Of a DNA stretch of 64,000 bases, positions 48,411 to 56,115 are shown in pieces. How positions within the stretch are numbered: the stretch's first letter is position 1; every line of letters begins with the position of its first letter. The notes beneath the pieces are model-generated. The model was given only the letters and a program-made list of their open reading frames with translations. It had not been told where the DNA came from and ran no database searches. The position numbers and the translations under genes were made by a program. The stretch is from Pseudonocardia kunmingensis (GTDB lineage Bacteria; Actinomycetota; Actinomycetes; Mycobacteriales; Pseudonocardiaceae): positions 83,618-147,617 of the forward strand of contig NZ_VFPA01000009.1 in NCBI RefSeq assembly GCF_006716445.1, written 5' to 3'.

Positions 48411-48540
48411 GCGTACGCGTCAACTCGACCCGCTGCGCCCTGCTCGAACCCCGACGGCCATCACCCGATGCATCGCTGCGCTGCCCGGACCCGCCGTCGG
48501 CCCTCCGGGAGCCTGGCCTGGCCCGGTCTCCGGGTGAGGC
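48411..48540 (+). repeat. Diverged dispersed repeat, copy 1 (copy 2 near 51581-51710)
   Basis: CGCGTCAACTCGACC is followed about 35-40 bases later by GCCATCACCCGATGCATCGC. The second copy has CGCGTCAACTCGACC and GCCATCGCCTGATGCATCGC in the same order. Sequence between and after these anchors is partly similar and Pro/Gly-rich. The unit is non-coding here and may be a decayed mobile element end. Confidence 0.45.
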
Positions 48541-48643
48541 GCGCGGCCCGAGGCGACCGTGCTCATTCTGTCGGTGCCTCGTGCGACGCTGCGCCTGGTC
48601 AGCCACCCCGTGGGCGCGCACATCGGTGAGGAGCGGAGTCGAG

Positions 48644-49516
48644 ATGGGGAAGGGCGCACGAACGCGACGGCAACGCCCCTCGACCGCGGCGGCGATCCCG
48701 ACCTCATCAGGTCTGTTCTTCCACGGCGGGGTGCCCGGCAAGGACGTCGGCGACCTCCTGCTCCCCGCCACCGGGCTGGGGTTGCAGTACCACTACCTGG
48801 TCGCCGGCGCCGTCTACGATCCGGGCTGGGTGTACGTCACCACCGACGCCGGAGCAGCTCACGCTTACGCCAGCCGCTACCTCATGGGCAACGGCCAGCC
48901 GCTCCGCGGGGACGTCTACCAGGTCCACCCGGTGGGCGGTGTGCAGCTTGACCCCGACTACAGGTTGTTCCCCGAGGCCTTCGCCCGGTGCCCGCAGGCG
49001 CGCGTCACACAGGTGGTTGCCCGGTCGGTCGTGCTGACCAACGCCGAGCAAGCGCAGCGCGAGCGCCGCTACCAGGTGTGGGGCCACCGCGATCGTCCAG
49101 TGTGGGACGAGGACGGGCTGATCATCCCGTCCGATCAGATGCTCGCCAACGGCGTCACGCGGGAGTGGACGACCCTGCTGCGGCCCTGGCTGGGGCTCGG
49201 TGATGTCGACGCCCGAGGCCGCCTGCTGATCGCGGGCCGGTCCGCCGATCGGTGGGCGACGATCCTGGAGGTCGTGCCGTCGTTGGACCGGGACCACCAG
49301 ATCCGTTGCCGGCGCTGGCCCGGACGACCGGCCTACCGATGTGTCCTGTGCAGCGACAGCACCGACGATCCGCAGCTGGCCGCGCTGCACCAGCTCGGCG
49401 ACACCGCGGTCCGACTCATCGCCCGCGTCCACAACCTGCCGCTGCGGCGGCTCGTTCAGGAGCTCGCCGCCGCCGGCCGCGACCGCGACCGCTCTCGATG
49501 GGCGTGGCTGAGCTGA
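48644..49516 (+). CDS. Arr-like ADP-ribosyltransferase with extra C-terminal domain
   Basis: 290 residues from ATG 48644 with GAGGAGCGG upstream. Residues 23-125 follow the rifamycin ADP-ribosyltransferase (Arr) pattern: LFFHGGVPGKDVGDLLLP, GWVYVTTDAGAAHAYASRYL, GDVYQVHPVGGVQLDPDY and ARVTQVV. His27, Tyr64 and Asp103 or Asp105 match the H-Y-D NAD-binding triad. Arr itself is about 140 residues; the remaining 150 residues here (WATILEVVPSLDRDHQIRCR, YRCVLCSDSTDD) are not part of Arr and may choose another target. It may modify a drug, a nucleic acid or a protein. Cargo gene in the mosaic region. Confidence 0.72.
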   Translation: MGKGARTRRQRPSTAAAIPTSSGLFFHGGVPGKDVGDLLLPATGLGLQYHYLVAGAVYDPGWVYVTTDAGAAHAYASRYLMGNGQPLRGDVYQVHPVGGVQLDPDYRLFPEAFARCPQARVTQVVARSVVLTNAEQAQRERRYQVWGHRDRPVWDEDGLIIPSDQMLANGVTREWTTLLRPWLGLGDVDARGRLLIAGRSADRWATILEVVPSLDRDHQIRCRRWPGRPAYRCVLCSDSTDDPQLAALHQLGDTAVRLIARVHNLPLRRLVQELAAAGRDRDRSRWAWLS

Positions 49517-49525
49517 GCGGGATGC

Positions 49526-49789
49526 TCAGTGGGACCGGCGCTGGCCGGTGGCGCGGTCGACCGCGCTGGCCACGCGCAGTGCCTGCGTCGCGACCTCGTC
49601 CGGCAGGGACCGATAGTGGCGCCCGCAGGTGTCCACGAGCGCGGCCAGGTTGAGGCTGACGTCGCCTCGACGCGGATCGATGTGCCCGTCGGCGTGCCCG
49701 ACCTGGCGCAGGATGTCGGCCGTGTCGGCCAGCTCGTGAGCGGCGGCGCGGGCATGGTCAGCCCGACGCTGCTGGGCGGGTGTCGGCAT
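49526..49789 (-). CDS. Small hypothetical helical protein
   Basis: About 87 residues from ATG 49789 (MPTPAQQRRADHARAAAHEL). The sequence is helical with ADTADILRQVGHADGHIDPR and LAALVDTCGRHYRSLPDEVA. It ends 10 bases from the ART gene, in convergent orientation. No family or motif is recognised. A convergent partner next to a putative toxin-like ART could be an immunity factor, but antitoxins are usually co-directional, so this is weak. Confidence 0.55.
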   Translation of the reverse strand: MPTPAQQRRADHARAAAHELADTADILRQVGHADGHIDPRRGDVSLNLAALVDTCGRHYRSLPDEVATQALRVASAVDRATGQRRSH

Positions 49790-50151
49790 CGGTACTCCAG
49801 GTCTCACGGGTGTTTCGCCGCTGGTGTCGTGCGCCGCCGCGCACCCTTCCCCGACGCCCGGCGACGCAACGGGTGCACCCTACGGCCTATCGAACATCAG
49901 TTCGACCCCATCGCGGCGCATGTCACCCGACCGGCGCCCGCTCACGTCGGCCCGCGTCCGGGAGTCGCGGGCCTCCTGAGGCGAGAAAGCGCGAGCTATC
50001 ACCCCGCCGGGGATCACCGGGCTCGGGCACCCGCCGCGTGACCGTCGGCCGCACCGGGTCGAGTTTCGTCGTTCCGCCCCACGCGTCGACCGTCACGGGC
50101 GACACTGCCCGGGACCCGCCGCCCTCCTCCTCGCCCGCCAGGAGCGCCACG
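49790..50151. other. Divergent intergenic region, about 360 bases
   Basis: No gene is supported. It separates a minus-strand small gene and a plus-strand exported protein, so it should hold both promoters. I see no repeat or strong hairpin in it. Confidence 0.5.
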
Positions 50152-50622
50152 ATGCCCCGAACGGACCACGACTGCCCCGCCTACGACCGCGTCTCCGACC
50201 ACGGCCAGACCACGCTCACGGTCCCGAACTCAACCCTGACAACGCTGCGCGGCGGGTTCGCCAGCCACATCGGCGAACAGCTAGGCCGTTACGCCCTGCG
50301 TACCGGCATCGCCTCAGTTGCCGCCGTGGCGGCGCTCGCACTCGGCGCATCCACTGCATTCGCCGCGGAAACGATCACTGAGGAGTTCCCGCCCAAGCCT
50401 CCGGGGGTGCGTGGCGTCGTTTCGGGAGCGGTCGGACCGGGCCCGTACAACCTCGTCATCGCCTACGGGACACCTGAGGGCACGGACTACATCACGACGA
50501 TCGAGGGCAACTGTCAGGAGGAGACCTGCCCCGTCCAGACCACGCCTACACCCGAAGCCAACGAGACGCTCGTGAGCGCCATCCTCACCGGCACGAGCCC
50601 CGTGTTCTTCGAGGTCAGTTAG
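50152..50622 (+). CDS. Putative exported protein
   Basis: A 156-residue protein with AGGAGCG before the ATG. A long polar N-terminal region (MPRTDHDCPAYDRVSDHGQT) precedes a hydrophobic stretch at about 50-71 (TGIASVAAVAALALGASTAF) ending in AAE, which looks like a signal-peptide cleavage site. The mature domain (GVRGVVSGAVGPGPYNLVIA, CQEETCPVQTTPTPE) has two Cys and is mostly beta. No family is recognised. The unusual N-terminal extension may mean a twin-topology anchor. Confidence 0.6.
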   Translation: MPRTDHDCPAYDRVSDHGQTTLTVPNSTLTTLRGGFASHIGEQLGRYALRTGIASVAAVAALALGASTAFAAETITEEFPPKPPGVRGVVSGAVGPGPYNLVIAYGTPEGTDYITTIEGNCQEETCPVQTTPTPEANETLVSAILTGTSPVFFEVS

Positions 50623-50745
50623 CCGGCTTGTCGGCCTGAGAACGCAGCGGCGCTCCGGGGCATCCCCCCACTCGCCAGACCGATAGGGAGAGCCGGACGA
50701 TGGATCGTCCACGCAGCTCCCGCAGCGTTGTTGCACCATGGAGCC

Positions 50746-51192
50746 ATGAAAACCGACAGCAGCCCCGTGAAGACCCAGCGCCTCGACGGCCCCGCCGAGC
50801 TCGCCACTGCCTTCGGGAGCTCGGTGTTCCTGCCCGCCGAGTGGCCGCCACCGTTCGCCTCGTCCGCGCCACGCTACTTGCTCGACAGTGGGCCTGCGGG
50901 CATCGGCTACCGAATCGACGTTGCCACTGACGATGGTGTTCCGATACTCATCGCCGGACGGCTCAGCCCTCCGACTCAAGAGGCAGGAAAGCTCGGAGCA
51001 CCTCCGGATTCGTATTGGTTCGCCGTCCCAGAGCTGGACGATGACGGCGGACTTGCCCTGCGACAACCAAACGGTCATTTTCATGTCGTCATCGGAAAGC
51101 CGATGCAAGTGCACATTTCGGGATACCGAAGTCTTGATCAGGCAGTCGAAGCGGCGCAGAGCCTTACTCGATTCATCCCCCACACCGCCTGA
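50746..51192 (+). CDS. Hypothetical soluble protein
   Basis: A 148-residue protein from ATG 50746 (MKTDSSPVKTQRLDGPAELA) with a weak site GGAGCC. The composition is ordinary, with VFLPAEWPPPFASSAPRYLL, WFAVPELDDDGGLALRQPNG, HFHVVIGKPMQVHISGYRSL and a C-terminal helix. The middle and 3' part are less GC-rich than the neighbours, which suggests a different recent origin. I do not recognise the family. Confidence 0.6.
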   Translation: MKTDSSPVKTQRLDGPAELATAFGSSVFLPAEWPPPFASSAPRYLLDSGPAGIGYRIDVATDDGVPILIAGRLSPPTQEAGKLGAPPDSYWFAVPELDDDGGLALRQPNGHFHVVIGKPMQVHISGYRSLDQAVEAAQSLTRFIPHTA

Positions 51193-51792
51193 TCCACGAG
51201 TGGGATGACTCGTGCCTCGTCGGACAGCCGTCGCACGTCGAACAGGATTCAGAGGCAAAAATAGCCCCTGATCAGAGGGTCGAGCGAGAGGGGCCGTTTC
51301 ACGAGGAGGGAGGTAACAAGACGCCGATGGGCCGGCAGCCGGGGCAATCACCTGCTCGTCGACCGCGTCCAGATCGCCGCCGCTGCCCACAAGCTCACCG
51401 GCGGCCGCCGCGGCGAGGGGAACTCGCGACGACGGCCACCGGCTCCGCGCGCTCGACCACGGGGGGCGCCGCAGTCGATCAAGAAGCACGCAGAGCCCAG
51501 TGTGCCCGGCCGGGCCACCGACTTCGCGGATCCCCTGGCCGGCGCGGAGTTTCGCCGAGCCACGCTCAGCGTTGACGGCTGCGCGTCAACTCGACCGGGT
51601 CGTCTCTTCCCGTCATTCCCTACGAGCCATCGCCTGATGCATCGCCGAGCAGGCCCCACGCCGTTGGCCGTGTGGGCCCTTCCGGCGACCCGCGCGGCCA
51701 GGCAAACCGTTACCGTTTCCCGAACGTGCGTTCGCGCCCTCTCCGTGGTCGGCGACGCAGTGGCGTCCGCGTGCGCCGGTACGCTGCTGCCC
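51193..51792. other. 600 bases without a confident gene
   Basis: The first 110 bases are relatively AT-rich. A GGAGGGAGG site precedes ATG at about 51328, but the following frame soon becomes low complexity. The second copy of the dispersed repeat lies at about 51581-51710. I see no complete gene. Confidence 0.4.
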
Positions 51793-52101
51793 GTGGGCAA
51801 CCCTTCCGATGTCGAAGCCCGGCTCGCCGCGCTGGAGGCCCGGATGGAGGAGGTGGCCGCCGACGCCGCGGCCGCCCGGCACCTCGCCGCCGCTCGCGAC
51901 CGCGACCTCGCCGACCTCGGGATCAAGGTCGACGCCAACCGCGCCGCGATCAACGCCCTCGGCGTGCAGACCGCCGGCCGGTTCGACCGCCTCGAACAGC
52001 ACGTCGACGCCGGGTTCGCCGAGATGCGCGGCAAGCTCGACCAGACCGCCGCCGGCATGGCGCAGATCGTCGAACTGCTGACGGGCCGCGAGGACCAGTA
52101 G
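51793..52101 (+). CDS. Small coiled-coil protein
   Basis: About 102 residues from GTG 51793 (GNPSDVEARLAALEARMEEV). Heptad-like repeats continue through AAARDRDLADLGIKVDANRA and GRFDRLEQHVDAGFAEMRGK to IVELLTGRED. It is a long helix without a globular domain, similar in type to the 69-residue protein at 5.9 kb. It precedes another small gene by 21 bases in the same direction. Function unknown. Confidence 0.65.
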   Translation: MGNPSDVEARLAALEARMEEVAADAAAARHLAAARDRDLADLGIKVDANRAAINALGVQTAGRFDRLEQHVDAGFAEMRGKLDQTAAGMAQIVELLTGREDQ

Positions 52102-52122
52102 CGATAGGAGGGTCCTCGGACG

Positions 52123-52374
52123 ATGACCGAGGCGATGTTCGACCGTAAGAGCCTGGAGGCGATCGGCGAGCTTCTCGCTCTCGGGGAGCAGCTCGGGTTC
52201 GGCATCACGTTCGTCCCCGACGCGCAGGGCTGGGAGATCGGCTACATGCGCGGGATGGGCGGCGGGGACCTGGTCGCCGGTTACGACCTGGGCGATACAG
52301 CGCGTGCCGCGCTGCGGCCGTTGCATGATCTCGCCGCACGTTACGAGCAGGCGCGACGCGACCGGGAGCGCTGA
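52123..52374 (+). CDS. Small hypothetical protein
   Basis: An 83-residue protein with a site ATAGGAGGGT before ATG (MTEAMFDRKSLEAIGELLAL). The sequence GITFVPDAQGWEIGYMRGMG and a helical end AALRPLHDLAARYEQARRDR indicate a small alpha/beta fold. It is probably co-transcribed with the preceding coiled-coil gene. Its last 34 bases overlap a minus-strand gene. No family is recognised. Confidence 0.65.
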   Translation: MTEAMFDRKSLEAIGELLALGEQLGFGITFVPDAQGWEIGYMRGMGGGDLVAGYDLGDTARAALRPLHDLAARYEQARRDRER

Positions 52375-52757
52375 CTCTGGGGTTCGCCCTGTCCGGGACG
52401 ACGCGGAGTTCCTCGCACGCTGCACCAGAAGGCGTCGACCTCGTCAGGAGACCGCGCCGATCTCACCTTCGCCGACGAAGCCGACCCGAACTTCCTCCGC
52501 AGCACCTTGCGCAGCACTTTCTCCACGGCGCTCGTCAGCTCCAACGCGCTCCTCGCTTCCGGAGCACTCAGCACAGCGACGAACCCGTGTCGGCGCAGGC
52601 CGCGCTTCGTCCGAGGTCGCGACGACGGCAGCACTGCTACCTCCGCCGTCATCGGGGCCGTGCAGATCGCGCGGGTCAGCTCCGCCCCGAGCACGTGCGG
52701 GTCGACCTCGGCCGGCGCCTTCACCCTCAGCACAACCATCACAGGATCGGCCGCCAT
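52341..52757 (-). CDS. Three-copy family protein, copy 1
   Basis: About 138 residues starting MAADPVMVVLRVKAPAEVDP. The start was set by comparison with the copy at 63.5 kb, with which it shares AELTRAICT, MTAEVAVLPS, RRHGFVAVLSAPEAR, KVLRKVLRRKFGS and WCSVRGTPRRP. Beta strands with basic helices suggest a nucleic-acid or nucleotide-binding fold, but no motif is diagnostic. This copy has a short extra tail. Two other copies are in the window, one decayed. Confidence 0.65.
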   Translation of the reverse strand: MAADPVMVVLRVKAPAEVDPHVLGAELTRAICTAPMTAEVAVLPSSRPRTKRGLRRHGFVAVLSAPEARSALELTSAVEKVLRKVLRRKFGSASSAKVRSARSPDEVDAFWCSVRGTPRRPGQGEPQSQRSRSRRACS

Positions 52758-53025
52758 CCGCCTCGCCCCCCGCACAAGCTGCGTCACGGCTCCCAGGCCG
52801 TCGTGGTCCGCCATACTATGCGCCCGGGTCGATTTGCCCGATTTGACGGAATGGCGGGTCGCGGCGCGAGGTCAGGAACCCCAATCACGCAGCTGTCTGG
52901 ACGTCCTGCTCCGGGATGAGACGACCCGCTGTGGCTCGACGGGAAGTCAGGGTAGGGGACGGAAGGCCGCCCTCGTTGAACGTGCACGCGTCAACCGGCC
53001 TCGACCGACAGCACGGCCAGAGTGC

Positions 53026-53196
53026 TCATCCGAGTGCCAGTGCGAACCGGTCGAGACGAGCAGCAGCATCGGCCCGTTGAGACACTGTCAGGGGCGCGAT
53101 GATCAAAAGCGCGACGAGTCCGGCGATGACGATCGCCACAATGATCAAGATTGGCCATCCGGGCGGCCGGTCGCGGCGGCGGTGCCGATACGCCAT
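53026..53196 (-). CDS. 56-residue single-pass membrane protein
   Basis: A very small gene: MAYRHRRRDRPPGWPILIIV then AIVIAGLVALLIIAPLTVSQ and a charged end RADAAARLDRFALALG. The Arg-rich start is followed by one strong membrane helix (about residues 15-36), which predicts a cytoplasmic N-terminus. Its ATG lies inside the 3' end of the upstream gene in another frame. The short charged tail is amphipathic. Function unknown; small membrane effectors or toxins have this layout. Confidence 0.6.
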   Translation of the reverse strand: MAYRHRRRDRPPGWPILIIVAIVIAGLVALLIIAPLTVSQRADAAARLDRFALALG

Positions 53197-53576
53197 GTGG
53201 GTGCTTCCACTGGTATGCCTGCGCTACTGGGAGGAGGTTGGCAGCGTACGGGCTCGGGCGTGTCGCTGCTGATCGAGTACGCCTCGACTGGGCCGATCTT
53301 GCGCAGCCACTCGGTCGCCCGGGACCGGAAGACAGCCGGGCTGGAGCCGGTCCAGCGGTGCTCCACATAGCCGAGCGGACGCCCGACCCGCAGCTGCACG
53401 GCCGGGCGCGCGAACTGGTCCCCGGTGAGGTCGCAGAACGAGCCGTCGCCGCGGCGCTCGTTCCAGGCGTGCGTGTCGCCGTCAACCAGACCGAGCACAG
53501 TGACCCAACCAGGGTCCAGCATGGTCACCAGCTCGGCGGTGTAGCGGCACATGAAGCGCGAGGGTGGGTCAGGCAC
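53145..53576 (-). CDS. Hypothetical protein
   Basis: A 143-residue protein (MPDPPSRFMCRYTAELVTML). The middle reads DPGWVTVLGLVDGDTHAWNE and FARPAVQLRVGRPLGYVEHR, a mixed alpha/beta soluble protein. The last 52 bases overlap the gene for the 56-residue membrane protein in a different frame, so both may be translated from one transcript. The C-terminal part is low complexity and may read differently. No family is recognised. Confidence 0.55.
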   Translation of the reverse strand: MPDPPSRFMCRYTAELVTMLDPGWVTVLGLVDGDTHAWNERRGDGSFCDLTGDQFARPAVQLRVGRPLGYVEHRWTGSSPAVFRSRATEWLRKIGPVEAYSISSDTPEPVRCQPPPSSAGIPVEAPTWRIGTAAATGRPDGQS

Positions 53577-53654
53577 CGGGATCGGACCACGTCTGGTGCA
53601 GCGCCACCCACAGCGGCACCAACCGCCCTCGCAGCTGCACTGGATCGAATCCGA

Positions 53655-54719
53655 TCACTTTGTCGGCGCCCCGGCTGGCTCACCGGCGCCGCGTTCGTCC
53701 CGCCACTCGACGGGCTCGCCGTCGACCGGGCGGCCGTCCTCCAGGTAGATCGTGCGCTCGTCGGCCCGGGCCCGCAGCGCGGCCAACGCTCGCCGGTTCT
53801 GTAACGGCGGCAGGTGGTCCCCGAGCCGGTCGGGGGTGACGAACGCGTACTCGCTCAGCTCGGCGTAGGCCAGGACCAGCGTGGACGGGTCGTCGATCTG
53901 CCCGCCGTCGAACACCACGATCAGGCCCTCGGTGCGCTGCCGGTCCGCGGGTACGTGATCGATCACCAGCAGCGCCCCGGGCGTGCGGGCGATGCCCAGC
54001 TCCTCGGCCACCTCGCGCACCGCGGCCACCCGCGGGGACTCCCCGTCCTCCACCGCACCGCCGGGGATCTCCCACCCCGGCTTGTAGGTCGGCTTCACGA
54101 TCAGCATCGCCCCGGCCGGGTCGGTGAGCAGCATCGACGCCGCCATCCGCCGGCGCGGCAGCGGCGGAGCGACCAGATCACCCTGGCCGTCCAGACCGAA
54201 GCGGCGCGGGCTGGGCTGCCCGAGCGCGGCGAGCGCGACGTCGACCGGCTCCAGGCGCCACCGCACGGCCAGCTCCTGCGCCTCCACGCGCGGCAGCAGC
54301 CGGTGCACGGCGAGGTCGTCAACGAACCGGTGTCCGTCCCAGACGGGCTCGATCTCGGTCAGGGTCTCGGGGCCGGCCGGGTCGTGGGTGGAGTACCAGC
54401 CGTGCCGCATCAGCCACTGGATCTGCTCGGGCCCGACCGAGCGGGGCACCACATGGTTAAGCACCGCACCAGTCCAGCCGGGCACATCGGCGGTCAGCCC
54501 CAGCCCGCGCGGGTTGTCGCGCAACTCGCTGGCCACGACGACCACCGAGTTCGGGTCGGCTCCGCTCGCAGCGACGCGGCGCAGCTGCACCAGGCACTGC
54601 GCCTCCCCGCCGCGGCGGTGCGGCCAGCGCAGCACCACGGCCGCCGTGTAGCCCGTCGCGTCCAGCCGTGCTGCAGCAGTCTCGTTCACGACGTGCAGTG
54701 TCGTAGCCACGACCGACAA
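53655..54719 (-). CDS. Nudix hydrolase with N-terminal extension
   Basis: A 354-residue protein. Residues 191-325 are a Nudix hydrolase; the Nudix box lies at 220-242, with GAVEDGESPRVAAVREVAEE followed by LG, giving all four metal-binding acidic positions. The substrate would be a nucleoside diphosphate linked to another group. The first 185 residues (TGYTAAVVLRWPHRRGGEAQ, PGWTGAVLNHVVPRSVGPEQ) form an additional domain of unknown role, seen in some actinomycete Nudix proteins. The start is GTG. It is a stand-alone gene. Confidence 0.87.
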   Translation of the reverse strand: MSVVATTLHVVNETAAARLDATGYTAAVVLRWPHRRGGEAQCLVQLRRVAASGADPNSVVVVASELRDNPRGLGLTADVPGWTGAVLNHVVPRSVGPEQIQWLMRHGWYSTHDPAGPETLTEIEPVWDGHRFVDDLAVHRLLPRVEAQELAVRWRLEPVDVALAALGQPSPRRFGLDGQGDLVAPPLPRRRMAASMLLTDPAGAMLIVKPTYKPGWEIPGGAVEDGESPRVAAVREVAEELGIARTPGALLVIDHVPADRQRTEGLIVVFDGGQIDDPSTLVLAYAELSEYAFVTPDRLGDHLPPLQNRRALAALRARADERTIYLEDGRPVDGEPVEWRDERGAGEPAGAPTK

Positions 54720-54989
54720 GCCTCGGAAGACGTGCCGACCGTGCTGGCGCGCTGACCACCAGTAAGAGGAGGCGGGGGCTCCCCTTCAGGCGCCAGCACG
54801 GCCGACACCGCAACCAACGATCCCGCACGCCCACTGTTACGAGACCGGTACGTTCAGTAGCTGATCTGGTGGCTCCGGGACGTCGCCACCTACGCCAGGA
54901 GAAGCTCCCGCGCTGAGTCCGGTCAGCCGGTGCGCCGGCGCGAGTTCGCGCACCGCCCGACGAGCGACCTCGGCGGCCAGCACGCGATC

Positions 54990-55260
54990 CTCGAGTGGAG
55001 CCCTGCGCGAGAAGCAGGCTCTGGCCGGTGAGACCGCCGTTCGTGAGGAGCTGGAGCGGGTGCGCGCCGAGCCCTCGAGCAGGTCGCCGCCGCCCAGGCT
55101 GCGCCCGAGCAGCGCCGCCAGGGGATCGAGGCCGAGCGGGACCGGTGCCCGCCGAGGGCGCGCGGGAAGCCCGCGTGGAGATCGCACACGCCCCGAGCCG
55201 AGATCACTGCAGCCGCCGACGAGCGCGTCACCAGAGCAAGACTGGTGAGGCCGCCTATTC
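54990..55260 (+). pseudogene. Decayed KfrA-like coiled-coil gene fragment
   Basis: Three plus-strand frames carry successive pieces of one coiled coil: LREKQALAGETAVREELERVRAE, then EQVAAAQAAPEQRRQGIEAERDR, then AEGAREARVEIAHA and EITAAADERVTRARLV. Alternation of charged and Ala residues is like the KfrA-type plasmid DNA-binding proteins. At least two frameshifts and no start remain. The 270 bases before it hold no recognisable gene. The family name is tentative; the frameshifts are clear. Confidence 0.5.
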
Positions 55261-55429
55261 GACGGATGCGCGTAGCGGACGACGCGTCTCTCACTGGGGC
55301 TGGCCAGATGGTGCACCTACCACCGCGCCGCCGCCACTACGATCCGGTCCGACGATCGGCCCCGCCGACGCGCTGCCCGAGCGACCCGGTCGGGTCGGTC
55401 AGACCGCCTTCACGAAGGTTGAGCGACCC

Positions 55430-55996
55430 GTGGGTGTCCATCTCGAGACCGAGCGACTGCTGCTGCGCGAGCTCACGGCAGAGGACGTGGACCACCTGGT
55501 CGCGCTCGACACCGACCCCGATGTCGCCCGATGGTCGATGGATCCGATTCCGTCCCGCGAGGATGTAGAGCACCGGCACGTGCCGTACTTCCAGCGGCTC
55601 TACGAGGAGTCGCCGGGCTACGGGTTCTGGGCGGTCGAGGACAAGGCCACCGGGGCGTTCCTCGGGTGGTTCCACCTGCGCCCGGGTGCAGGACACCCTG
55701 ACGACGAGCCCGAGCTCGGCTACCGGCTGCACGGGTCGGCATGGGGCATGGGATACGCGACCGAGGGCAGTCGAGCGCTGATCGACAAGGCCTTCGAGGA
55801 ACTCCCGGTCCGGCGCATCCTGGCCGAGACCGCCGGGTTCCACGTCGCGTCGCGGCGCGTGCTCGAGAAGTCGGGTCTACGACTGATGCGCGAGTACAAG
55901 TCCAGCTACCCACCGCTGGGTCCTGATGACGTACTCGGCGACGTCGAGTACGCGATCACCCGCGCCGAGTGGGCGCAGCAGCGCCAGTTGAGCTGA
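55430..55996 (+). CDS. GNAT N-acetyltransferase (RimJ/RimL-like)
   Basis: A 188-residue acetyltransferase from GTG 55430 (GVHLETERLLLRELTAEDVD). The opening LETERLLLREL is the RimJ/RimL-type signature, followed by PELGYRLHGSAWGMGYATEG, whose R/Q-x-x-G-x-A loop (here G-M-G-Y-A) binds acetyl-CoA, and by ETAGFHVASRRVLEKSGLRL. It would acetylate an amino group on a protein, small molecule or antibiotic. It stands 120 bases before an MFS exporter in the same direction; the two may form a resistance pair. Confidence 0.87.
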   Translation: MGVHLETERLLLRELTAEDVDHLVALDTDPDVARWSMDPIPSREDVEHRHVPYFQRLYEESPGYGFWAVEDKATGAFLGWFHLRPGAGHPDDEPELGYRLHGSAWGMGYATEGSRALIDKAFEELPVRRILAETAGFHVASRRVLEKSGLRLMREYKSSYPPLGPDDVLGDVEYAITRAEWAQQRQLS

Positions 55997-56115
55997 CGAG
56001 TCGACGAGAGCTGCAGAAACAACTGGTAAGGGTGCCTATTCGATAGCTGCGAGTTCGTCGACCGAACGGCTGGGCGCACTGACGAGCGCGAGGCTTCCTG
56101 CGCAAGGCTTGCTGA

